Part shown: piece after piece, positions 55,132 to 64,000 of the stretch
Numbering within the stretch: the first letter of the stretch is position 1
Layout of the letters: every line of letters begins with the position of its first letter
Assembly (NCBI GenBank): GCA_963921215.1
Contig: OY992528.1
Coordinates: forward strand, 6,594,501-6,658,500
Direction of reading: 5' to 3'
From: Scoparia ambigualis
Lineage: Eukaryota > Arthropoda > Insecta > Lepidoptera > Crambidae
Length of the DNA: 64,000 nucleotides
The notes under the pieces: model-generated
What the model saw: the letters and a program-made list of their open reading frames with translations, nothing else
The model's database searches: none
Told to the model about the DNA's origin: nothing
Translations under genes and position numbers: made by a program

Positions 55132-56076
55132 TATGCTAAATAACGCAGTTCACTACGAAAGAAATTACACTTACTTAAGTTAATAGTTAAATTTGCATCC
55201 TGAAGTTTTTCGAAGACTTTATTAAGTAGCGACACATGTTCCTTCAACGTTTGACTTATGATAAGCACGTCATCAAAACCTTAATTCGAATTCTGGCCCA
55301 AACAAAGTATCTACAAGACGCTGCTGTGTGGCTGGAGCATTAGTCAAACCAAAAGCAGTGACTTTGAACTGAAAGGTACCCCTGCCAGGAACATAAAAAG
55401 CCGTCTTTTCTCGATCCTTACTTTTAATTGGCACTTGCCAAAACGACTTAGATAAGTCTAGACTAGATAAATACCTAGCGTCTCTAAGGTTGTCTAGTAT
55501 TTTAGAAACATAAGGAAGACAGTAGGCATCCTTTTTTGTAACGGAATTCAGTTTCCTACTATCCAGACACACGCGAGGTTTACCGTCCTTCTTTTTTACT
55601 ATTAACACTGGCGAAAGCCAAGGACTTTCACACGGTTCAATAACGTCAAGTGATAGCATCCCGTCTACCTGTTCCACAATCATCTTCTGTTTCTCAGGAG
55701 ACAGTCGATAATATCTTTGTCGCACTGGTTCGGTATCCCCAGTATCAATTGAGTGCGTAATTAAATGTGTCCTCCCTAAACCTTTCTCCTCATAAGATAT
55801 TGCCTTAAACTTACTTACTACTTCATCAGCTTTTATCCTTTCACTATCACTTAAGTTGTCGTATGAGTGCAGGAACACTTCACCCTCAGGCTTAGTACTA
55901 ATTTCCTGTACACTCCGGTCGCCCATATTAAAGAATGAAACATTCTTTATATGCTTTGGGAATATCTTAAATATTTTCGAGAAGTCAATGCCTAATATAA
56001 GAGTCGTATCGACTTCAGGGATAATATGAGCCTTAATGACACTTGTTTGGCCATTATACGACACAGGAAGTAGCAT
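55132..56076 (-). pseudogene. Gypsy reverse transcriptase
   Basis: The frame 56076-55273 runs from the protease C-terminal region (LILGIDFSKIF) into the RT: EPVRQRYYRLSPEKQKMI, WLSPVLIVKKKDGKPRVCLD and LSSLDLSKSFWQVPI, ending GRGTFQFKVTAFGLTNAP. Near 55270 a small deletion and stop remove part of the catalytic YxDD box, leaving only DDVLIIS readable afterwards. The RT then continues to the DD41D insertion at 55130 and resumes at 52555. Confidence 0.85.
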
Positions 56077-56097
56077 ATAACCAAAAGAACTAAGAAC

Positions 56098-56466
56098 TTA
56101 TCCCCCTGCCGCAATAACCAATATAATGCTATCAGCATACAGTTTAAAATTATGTTTTAGTAAAACGCTATAGAAATTATTTCCGAGTATACTTATCGCT
56201 GATCCTGAGTCAAGTAGACCAAAAATGTTGCCATCAGTTATGCCGTCAATACTTATATTAACGTAGGGCCGAGGATCGCTACTTAGTCGAATATTAAAAA
56301 TTGAAGCAGTTTTAAAACAAGAAAAGAAATTTCTAACAAATTGCAACCAACTCTTCCAATCAGTATCGTTAGTCGAAGTCGCTGCCCTATTGCAATTTGG
56401 ACCTATTCGTTTTTGACACTCTTGGATTACAATTGGTGTATTCCGGAGTACGAACACCCTTATCAC
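56098..56466 (-). pseudogene. Gypsy protease segment
   Basis: The active-site motif GLLDSGSAISILG is preceded by PYVNISIDG, as in retroviral-type aspartic proteases. A stop separates it from the RT frame that follows. Confidence 0.78.
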
Positions 56467-57600
56467 CGCATTTGAAACAAAAAATCACTCGTTCTGCTTT
56501 ACAGTCTCTCATATTATGTGTGTCGACGCGGCAACGATGGCAATAAACCTTTGGACCGCTAATTGCACTGACTTCATTAGAATTCAACCTATTATCAAAA
56601 TCAGGCTCAACAATAGCGTAAGTTCTTGGATTAGAATTTGTGTAATTTTTTGTATAGTTATTTTGCTTGTAACCAACATAATTATTATTTTTGCTTGGAG
56701 GCTTAGAAGTTTGCTGATAAGCGAATTCGGGAGCTAAAGTTATGAAAGTGACAGCGGGCGGTTCTTTAAAATTATCAGACCTAATTTTAAACTTCTCGTA
56801 ATTGCGACATACATCACGTAATCTCTCAATTGTTGTAATATCTAACCAAAACCTTTGAATAACAAGGTCGAATATTGTGCAGTATAATATCTAACTTGTC
56901 ACTCTCTGATAACAATTTGCTCAACCTATTAAACATGCCCTGCATTATGGCTAGGTACATAACAATGTTCTCGGTCTCTCCTTGACTGCGACTCCTAATT
57001 TCAAAGATCATACGGTAGTCATAGTCAGCAACATCAAAATCACCTCTTAGCAACACCAGCAAGTCAACCCAAGAGATAATTTTATCTTTAACCCCTCGAA
57101 ACCAATGGAGAGCATCTCCTGTAAAAATATCACATCTTTTCTCCCGATATGTTTTGAGAAGAACGTATCTGTTCCAATCTTTCTATAAAAGCTCTGACGC
57201 AAGACTTTCCATCATACTTTAGCTTAGAAAGATCATTAAAAATGCCTCGGTCACAAGTTACCTGGACATTAAGACCCCCCTGCTCAAGAATAGTTTTAGA
57301 AACATCGCTTTCAACCTTAGTCTTTGATGTAACACATGCTTTGATAAATCTTTGAACTGGGCATAGTAATAGTCAAAGGATTTTATAACATTTTCAAGAA
57401 GTTTAAGTTGTTCAGGAGTTGTGGGCTTCTCTACTCTACGAATACGAGGATGTAATTGATTCAAAAACGACAAAGTTCTATCCGTCAATGCTGCATCAGA
57501 TGTTAACCGCAATTGTTCTAAATTTAACTTAACTTTGTCTGACGTTTCAGTAGCACCCTTTAAATCATCCGTAAAATCAATGCAAGAATCCGATATATCT
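56387..57600 (-). pseudogene. Gypsy gag with zinc knuckles, frame-shifted
   Basis: The frame 57512-57258 (TTPEQLKLLENVIKSFDYYY) and the frame 57062-56826 (RSRSQGETENIVMYLAIMQG) are successive parts of a Gypsy-type gag, linked by a shifted segment containing LHWFRG. At 56587-56387 two cysteine clusters follow (CHRCRVDTHNMRDC and CFKCGDKG...NC), decayed zinc knuckles. Several shifts make it non-functional. Confidence 0.75.
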
Positions 57601-57617
57601 TCAGGGGGATACAGTTG

Positions 57618-58516
57618 TGTCAGGGTTCTACTAAGATTAGTAAAACGACTTTATATATATACAGAATACAAATTTATTTAAGTCTAGGTCAGGTCTCAGG
57701 GTCGGGGTAGGTTAGACGTTAATTAAGGTAGAACGCCGTAGTAGGGCACTCCCCTGTACTTCTGCTTCAACCGTCGGCTCAAGGCTCACAAAGCGCGAGA
57801 CACGGGATAACACTTCCAAGTCCAGCAGGCCCAGGATATCCAAGATGAACTGAGGTCAATCTCAACCCGTACGGTATTCCTTTTAACAAGTCAATGGTTT
57901 TAATTAATACTCGGAACGACGACGTCTGATACTGCCACTAGTCACATTTCCAGTAGGTAATCTTAAAGCACTAGTAAGTACAAGGAGTGAAGGAGTGACC
58001 TAGATATTCTAACTGTTGGCATTTAAAAGCTAATTACTTATTTTATTAAACAATGTATATTAAGTACCTAATAATTATATTAACACATACTTTATTTACA
58101 AACAGCAGTAAAAGAAATACAACACGCTTATTCTATTATATATAACACATTATATTAAATGCACAACTTACCCAGTAAGGGATTTTAATCAGGCACTATA
58201 AATAACTGCTGAACCGATTAAATCGTAACGCAGTTTAGTCTAATAGTATATCTTAATTACTAGGAAAACTTTAAGTAAGTTTTAAGTTAAAAATCAATAA
58301 TCTATAGGCGTAAATTACAATACGGTTCGCACATAAGTAATTTCTTTGGCGCCAAAAGTAACAAAGCGTATTTTTCATGAGGCCGCGTGGAAGACGGAAA
58401 AAAGGGCGCAAAGAGTTTTTAATCTCGCGCGCGCTTAAAGCCTTCATGGTAGATGCTTAGGTTTTCTAACTGCTTCGCGTCCGCGCAAAAGAAGTTTTAA
58501 TGTAACAAACGTTACA
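57618..58516 (-). repeat. 5' LTR of the Gypsy element
   Basis: The LTR is about 899 bp and bounded by TG/CA on the minus strand. CAACTGTATCCCCC follows directly on the minus strand where a tRNA primer site is expected; I cannot name the primer tRNA. Confidence 0.88.
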
Positions 58517-58847
58517 GTTGAGAAGTTGTGTCTCCCATCATCATCAGATCAGCAATGTCATCAGATGATGACTACAAGAAGCAAATATATGATTATTTAG
58601 AAATTATTTGAAATACATAGGTGCCTATAAAATTTGAAGGTTTCACTCGGTTTGTAACGGTACAGAATGGATGGTATCTGTCCGGCAATAAAGAATGCAT
58701 GAGTATTGCACTAACATCAATATTAATGCGCTGCACCATTATTGTGATAAGCATAAATGGGGAAAATAAACTAGTTTAAAATAATTGCCGTGTGGACGAG
58801 TAGCTTTATGTTTAAAAAGTTACAAGAATTAGTCAATAGACCACTAG

Positions 58848-59060
58848 CTTTATTTATTTGAACTTCGCGGGGATTGTTCCGCGCGTCCCTTTCAAAATAG
58901 GCGCTATCTATTAGCTTTGATTATTTGAATTTCGCGGGGATTGTTCCGCACGTCCCTAACAAAATAGGCGCCATCTACATTGCGTTTATTTATTTGAGTT
59001 TCGCGGGACTGTTCCAGGTCGGTCAAATCGCTTCACATACAACCAGGCGCCATCTATGTT
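58848..59060 (+). repeat. Three diverged 67-69-bp tandem repeats
   Basis: TTCGCGGG(G)A.TGTTCC recurs at 58864, 58931 and 59000, each followed by AAAATAGGCGCCATCTA or a diverged form. The third unit has an insertion. Unit divergence suggests an older array. Confidence 0.75.
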
Positions 59061-60870
59061 TCTGAATACTAAACTTTTAGAATTCTAATAAATATTGCTA
59101 TAATAGCATTAGTAAATGTCTATTAAAAGTAAATTGTTGGTGGAAGGCTGCATCTAGTTATCCAAACATGTAATATTATTGGCTATCTAAAGAGATTTGA
59201 TTAATTCATGTGGGCACTAAAATTCACGCGGGGAAATCTGTCATGCGCGGGCGGAAGTTGATATTGAAAGATAGGAAGATAGAGGAGATTTTGTGTCCAC
59301 GAGGAAGGTCTTGAAGTTAGGCATGGAAACATTGTAAGCGATTCTGAAACGGAGGCGAGTGGGCTGTGGGGCTAGCGATTGGATGAAGGAAAGCGCGGGC
59401 AGAAGTCGGGCGAGCGGGGTTCGAGCGAGGGGTAGGGGGCGATGGAAAAAGGCGCGAATTAGGGACGCTTTGGCATCGCGGTGGATAATAGCGGGGCATC
59501 CAATTCAAGATTGTCGGACAAACGGTCCAATTTACGAGTGGCGGTAACGATCTCATACGCGGGAAACAGGGTTTAAAGGTAGGGTAGCTTTTAAAGCGTG
59601 CTAAGTTTAAATTCGAGCTGCGATATTAACTGGAATTGTTTTGTGAAATTGAAAGTGACTATTAAAGTAAAATTATTGCTGTCGCAACTCGAATCTGTTA
59701 ACGAAAAGAAGTATTTCGGGTTATATGGTGGACACGCATCACGGTGGCAACGAAGCTATATAACTTTCAACTGGTTTCGACCAGGGGCATTTGATTGTAT
59801 TCTATAATGCCAGCGTTATATATTACAACGCTAAAGAATACACTATATTCGACAGAGTAACGGAGGAGCGGCAAGTTTGTCTCCTTAGTGAAAATCGAAG
59901 ATAGGTCAGACACCATTTAGCTGGAGGTAGACACGTATGACCCAGTCCAATTTCGAGTCTACCTTCGAACACACAGTGTAGTGTTAGGTTTTATATATTG
60001 GGTATACTGGCCCGACTTACAGCCCGCTTAGGGGTCGGTTGCTTGCAGGGGCGATGCGACTCACACAACTCACTCACACAACTCACCCACACAATTAAGT
60101 TTAAATGTGGCTTGGCCTTAGATTGCAAAGGTATTACAAGTAGGGATTGTTAACTAGACAAAATATAGGGAGATTTCGGGTAGTGTTTGGAACCTCGTCA
60201 GAAGAGGCAGTCTCCTTCTCGGGTCAATCTCCATACCTTGTTGAAGGTAAAGCCGGTACTAACTGGTTGTGCCATGGTAAAGATAGTGCGAAAGCCGATC
60301 TAATGCCAGGTGAGATTGTCTTTTGAGAGTGGAATTTGTCTAGACTGGCAAGGGGACAGATACTGGTCGAAAACTTACTGTAGGTTAGGTAGGCGGCTGT
60401 TAGTTGGTTATTTACCTTCTAGATAAGTGGGTGCTCATAGGTCATAATATTTCAAGTGAGGCAGGCTGTAGGAATCTATAGGTGAGCGTCTCTGTGCGTT
60501 ATTAGGTAATTGGGGATAAAACAGTATGTACATACTTAGGTCAACATAGGCTGGGTACGTAGGCACGCGAAGCTGGGGCCGGATTAACCTCAACTAATAA
60601 AAATAGGGATAATTAAGATATAGTAAATAGACATAACTATGATGTGGTGTTTGATTATGAGCACTGAAATGATCAATCTAGGCATTTAGGCTGTTACAAG
60701 AGGACAATAAGACTCTAATTGCTTTCTTCAAGGTGTTACTAACTAACTATTCATCTGAAATAATTAGCAGAATTAAAGTAATATTGAACCATCATTAGTA
60801 TGGATTACCTAAGAGTCTAGACTGGTTTCCTATTATAACAGAATATTATTAAGTTATAGCAAATATATAT
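59061..60870. other. No gene recognised between the tandem array and the LINE
   Basis: The sequence is less A+T rich than most of the window, with GA-rich stretches at 59270-59460. Open frames at 59317-59556 are Pro/Ser/Arg rich, overlap on both strands and show no domain. It could be the 5' region of an unseen element or unique DNA. Confidence 0.3.
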
Positions 60871-60872
60871 AT

Positions 60873-61108
60873 ATAATTCACTTTATTGCACAAAAACATT
60901 TACATTTAAACACAGGTTACACAGGACATATACAAAGGTGAGCTTATCTCTAGAAGAGATCTCTTCCAGCCAACCCTAGCTTTGGTGGTAAAAAAAATTT
61001 ATATGCGGGACTAACTGTGCTATAATAATATACGTACTTAAACTAAATACTTCAATATAATATTTACACATACATATAATACAAATAATATACTAATAAA
61101 TATGTTAG
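60873..61108 (-). other. LINE 3' untranslated region with TA tail
   Basis: After the LINE stop codon the minus strand continues through AGAGATCTCTTCTAGAGATA to TGCAATAAAGTGAATTATA and a short TA microsatellite (about 60866-60882), the kind of simple 3' tail found in CR1-group LINEs. Confidence 0.6.
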
Positions 61109-64000
61109 TTACTGATTATCGATTTGGTACGATAGATAATGCTCTTTTAATTTGTGTTTAAAAGATTCAACCGATGAACTCTCACGAATGCTAGCCGGTA
61201 GTTTATTCCACAACCTAGCTGCATACACAGTAAAAGAATTGTGGAAAAACTTGGAGTTAGCCTGTGGATAGGAGAGGGTTCTTGTATCACAGGAACGTTT
61301 CGGGCGGGAAGAAGACGGTAAGGATGTGAAGCGGGAACGTAGGTAACGAGGGAGTTGGGGGTAGTGGAGTATTTTATAAAGGAGGCAAAGGATGTGCATA
61401 TCACGGCGAAGACGGATTGGAAGCCACTTTAACCTCGTCCGAAACTCCGAAATGTGGTCATATTTTCGTAGACCGAATATAAAACGGATAGCCAAATTTT
61501 GCAGGCGTTCCAGCTTGTTAAGCAGCTCCTCAGTAGCATCCAAATAACAAACATCAGCATAGTCGAGAAGAGGGAGTAAAAGGGACTGAGCGAGCATAAT
61601 TTTGGTGTTGTATGGTAAGAAAAACTGGAGTCGCTTGAGAGAGTGATAAGAAAAGTGCATGCGCCGACTAACTTCATTAACTTGTGATCTCCAGGACAAA
61701 GTGTAATCAATGATGAGGCCTAGGTTTTTAGTTTTTTGTGTATATGCAAGATTTACTCCGTCATATGTGACCTTCGGGAGTATGTCAAAGTCCAATTTGT
61801 GGTACAGCCTACTGCTACCTACAATTATGGCTTGTGATTTACTTGGATTCACCAGCAATCCAAAAGAGTCCGCCCAAGACTTCACTGCGAGGAGATCTTT
61901 ATTAATCGCATCAATTGTCGTGCCAGCATTGGATGCATCAAAGTGCTTATAAATTTGTAGATCATCTGCATAAAGGTGGTACGGACACGATAATACTTTA
62001 ACGAGCTCATTCACAAATAAGGAAAAGAGGAGAGGTGAGAGAACCCCACCTTGTGGTACACCCGCTGTAAGGGGAGCCCATTCTGAGAGAGAGTCACCAC
62101 ATCTTATCCTCTGGCAGCGGATGCGTAAATAGTCCGAGAACCACCCGATTACCGCCGGGGTAAGGTTAAGAGAATGGAGGATGGCAAGAAGGATGTCATA
62201 GTCAACAGAGTTGAAAGCGCTGCTAAAGTCTAGTAGAACAAGAACCGTGAACAACTGGTTGTCCATGGCGTGCCGGATATCGTCTGTGACGTTTAGCAAG
62301 GCGGTAACAGTGCTATGGCCAGGACGAAAACCGGATTGATACGGACTTATTAGCTTATGATGTGAGACATATGAAAATAGCTGTTTTTGAACAGCGCTTT
62401 CTAGGACCTTGGACAGGAATGGAAGGATAGAGATAGGACGGAATTGAGAGAAATCAGTAGGGGAAGCTGACTTAGGAATGGGAATGACGTGGGCTAATTT
62501 CCAATCGGAAGGGAAGACGTTGGTTGCTAAGGAATGGTTTAAAATATGTGCGATAATAGGCACAACATCTTCCAGGATAGGCATCAGCATATCACGGCAA
62601 ATGCCATCCTCACCCACGGCTTTGGAAGTTATGGATAGGATATTCTTCTTAACCTCCCCCTCAGTGATTTCACGAAAAGAAAAGGGCTCACAGTCAGGAC
62701 GAGCAAGTGATTTAAGGAATGAAATCGTTTCTGCTTTGATGGAGTCAGCAACAGTAACCGGAGTACTTGTGAAATGCTTGTTTAGCTGGTTGAGGTTAGG
62801 TAAATCACCGATACTGTTGCAGTCTTCACCCACACCGAGCGATCTCAGAAACCTCCAGATTTGAGCCGGAGGTAAGTTTTCTATAGATGTGTGGATGTAT
62901 CGTCGCTTGGCATCCCGACAGAGCCGATTGCAAAGATTGCGCAGCCTCTTGTATGTGACCAGGTTGTCATGATTTGGTAGTCGCTTTAGAATTGACTTGG
63001 ACTTATCCCTACGCTGCATGGTTTTCTTTATCGCAGGTGTCAGCCAAGGCGCAGGTGGATGTTTAACGCGCACTGGTCTGAGTGGGGCATGAGTATCAAA
63101 GAGCTTTGTTAACAGTTGATTGAATATCGTAACTTTCTCATTTACACTATCAGCTCCAAACAAGGCGGACCAATCCACCCTAGCAAAGTCCTCTCTCAAG
63201 CGACTCACACAGACACCACCAAAATTTCGTCGGAAAATTACTTTGGCTTTAGACTTGGGGGTGCGTACACGATAGGATAAATAGAGAAGGTCATGGTACG
63301 AGAATGGAGCAGTAGTTTGTCCATGTAAAAGGACTGAATTTGGTTTCGATACTATCTGTACGTCTAAAAGAGATGGCTGGCAATTAGGAGAATGATGGGT
63401 GGCAGTGAGTGGAAGCAATTCAAAGTTGACAGAAGTTATAATGGAATTAAGACGTGACGAGCGAGAGTTATCTTTCAATAAACAAGTATTAAGATCACCC
63501 ATCAATATTACATGATCGTAAGAAGAACTCAGGGATTCGAGGGTTGTTTCAAAAGAGTCAAAATAATTAACATTGCTGTTAGGGCTGTAAGCAGCTCCTA
63601 CTAAAATACTGGTATGGTGTAAACTGAGCCTTAAGAATAAGTACTCCAAGGCTCCAGTATAAGTGCTAGGAGACTGACTGACGACAGAGCATGGTATGTG
63701 GTCTTTGATATAGATGCATACACCACCACCCCCAGCTCCAACTCTGTCGTTTCGGAATAGCTTATACCCATTCAGCGTAAAAAGAGGGGACGGAAGAGAC
63801 GGTTTGAGCCAAGATTCGGATATTAATATTCCGTCGACTAGCCTGTTGCTAAATGATGCATTTAAGTCAGAGATGTGTGCAGGGACACTCTGCGCGTTAA
63901 TATGCACTAGGTTTAGGTAGTGGGATTTATTGCGGAATATAGATTGAAGCTTGACATCTAGAGAGAGATCATCAGTATCAGAAATAGTAGAAATATCGCT
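61109..64000 (-). CDS. CR1/Jockey-group LINE ORF2 (endonuclease-RT), 5' end outside the window
   Basis: A continuous frame of more than 960 codons ends at 61109. It is open to the right edge, so the start lies beyond 64000; the GTG at 63907 is not a start. The APE endonuclease comes first (LVHINAQSVPAHI, ISESWL, HVILMGDLNTC, SYHDLLY), then a linker. The RT has SDWKLAHVIPIPK, FRPISILPFLSKVLE, LLDFSSAFNSVDYD, TAGVPQGGVLSPLLF and the catalytic HLYADDLQIYK. A C-terminal thumb ends with YAARLWNKLPASIRESSSVESFKHKL. No break is seen and both active sites look complete, so this copy could encode a working protein. The exact clade (CR1, Daphne, Jockey) needs a tree. Confidence 0.93.
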   Translation of the reverse strand, partial: SDISTISDTDDLSLDVKLQSIFRNKSHYLNLVHINAQSVPAHISDLNASFSNRLVDGILISESWLKPSLPSPLFTLNGYKLFRNDRVGAGGGGVCIYIKDHIPCSVVSQSPSTYTGALEYLFLRLSLHHTSILVGAAYSPNSNVNYFDSFETTLESLSSSYDHVILMGDLNTCLLKDNSRSSRLNSIITSVNFELLPLTATHHSPNCQPSLLDVQIVSKPNSVLLHGQTTAPFSYHDLLYLSYRVRTPKSKAKVIFRRNFGGVCVSRLREDFARVDWSALFGADSVNEKVTIFNQLLTKLFDTHAPLRPVRVKHPPAPWLTPAIKKTMQRRDKSKSILKRLPNHDNLVTYKRLRNLCNRLCRDAKRRYIHTSIENLPPAQIWRFLRSLGVGEDCNSIGDLPNLNQLNKHFTSTPVTVADSIKAETISFLKSLARPDCEPFSFREITEGEVKKNILSITSKAVGEDGICRDMLMPILEDVVPIIAHILNHSLATNVFPSDWKLAHVIPIPKSASPTDFSQFRPISILPFLSKVLESAVQKQLFSYVSHHKLISPYQSGFRPGHSTVTALLNVTDDIRHAMDNQLFTVLVLLDFSSAFNSVDYDILLAILHSLNLTPAVIGWFSDYLRIRCQRIRCGDSLSEWAPLTAGVPQGGVLSPLLFSLFVNELVKVLSCPYHLYADDLQIYKHFDASNAGTTIDAINKDLLAVKSWADSFGLLVNPSKSQAIIVGSSRLYHKLDFDILPKVTYDGVNLAYTQKTKNLGLIIDYTLSWRSQVNEVSRRMHFSYHSLKRLQFFLPYNTKIMLAQSLLLPLLDYADVCYLDATEELLNKLERLQNLAIRFIFGLRKYDHISEFRTRLKWLPIRLRRDMHILCLLYKILHYPQLPRYLRSRFTSLPSSSRPKRSCDTRTLSYPQANSKFFHNSFTVYAARLWNKLPASIRESSSVESFKHKLKEHYLSYQIDNQ

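Larger units (their letters stand above)
46970..58516 (-). mobile_element. Ty3/Gypsy LTR retrotransposon, nested host for two mariners
   Basis: LTRs lie at 57618-58516 (5') and 46970-51659 (3', split by an insertion). Each starts TGTAACG and ends CTGACA on the minus strand. GTTG is duplicated at 46966-46969 and 58517-58520. A purine tract GGAGGGGGAATAC (51672-51660 on the minus strand) precedes the 3' LTR. Gag, protease, RT and RNase H follow in Gypsy order; integrase is absent. Insertions: DD40D mariner at 47008-50717 and DD41D mariner at 52556-55129. Confidence 0.92.

Noticed and set aside
59317..59556. 79-codon Pro/Arg-rich frame
   Set aside because: It overlaps a plus-strand frame of similar length, has no domain, and arises from local GA/GC-rich sequence.

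Overview
The window looks like nuclear DNA from a moth or butterfly (Lepidoptera). It is strongly A+T rich, is littered with short motifs I associate with lepidopteran interspersed repeats (for example tails ending in ATC/GAT microsatellite), and carries piggyBac, pogo, mariner, hAT, Mutator-like, P-like, Helitron, Gypsy, BEL/Pao and non-LTR elements, most of them split or decayed. No bacterial gene, operon, CRISPR array or rRNA gene was seen, and no conserved single-copy host gene was recognised with confidence. The region is best read as a heterochromatin-like mosaic of nested mobile elements.

Layout. 1-9,300: dispersed repeats and two large fold-back elements (535-3069 and 4834-8015) with very long inverted arms; the second has a clear 9-bp target duplication. 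10,885-14,168: minus-strand P-element/THAP-type transposase pseudogene with readable exons, including one 78-bp exon present three times in tandem. 16,884-19,492: intact four-exon piggyBac-type gene (756 codons plus stop) with all catalytic acidic residues and a cysteine-rich tail, but no piggyBac ends that I can find. 20,091-21,026: Mutator-like element with arms built of 16-bp repeats. 21,335-22,444 and 24,812-29,120: a non-autonomous and a near-autonomous copy of one pogo-like family; each holds a further insertion that the other lacks, which gives clean empty-site comparisons.

30,203-31,467 and 40,881-43,762 each contain five 79-bp repeats made from the internal-promoter half of 5S rRNA. 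Between them lie Helitron, BEL/Pao and Jockey-like remnants, a lone THAP exon, a composite Pol III SINE and a piggyBac-like 5' end. A hAT element (41,398-43,185) carrying its own PIF/Harbinger-like MITE sits inside the second 5S-like array. 44,024-46,622 holds mariner, LINE-tail and Helitron-helicase remnants.

46,970-58,516 is one minus-strand Gypsy element (LTRs, gag, protease, RT, RNase H, no integrase) opened up by two related Tc1/mariner elements: a DD40D copy in its 3' LTR, itself broken by a MITE and a hAT-like element, and an intact DD41D copy in its RT region with inverted repeats of about 480 bp. 58,521-60,870 has only a short tandem array, and 60,873-64,000 is the 3' part of a largely open CR1/Jockey-group LINE that runs off the right edge.

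The genes do not form a pathway; the biology here is transposition, nesting, and possible exaptation (the piggyBac gene and the 5S-derived arrays).
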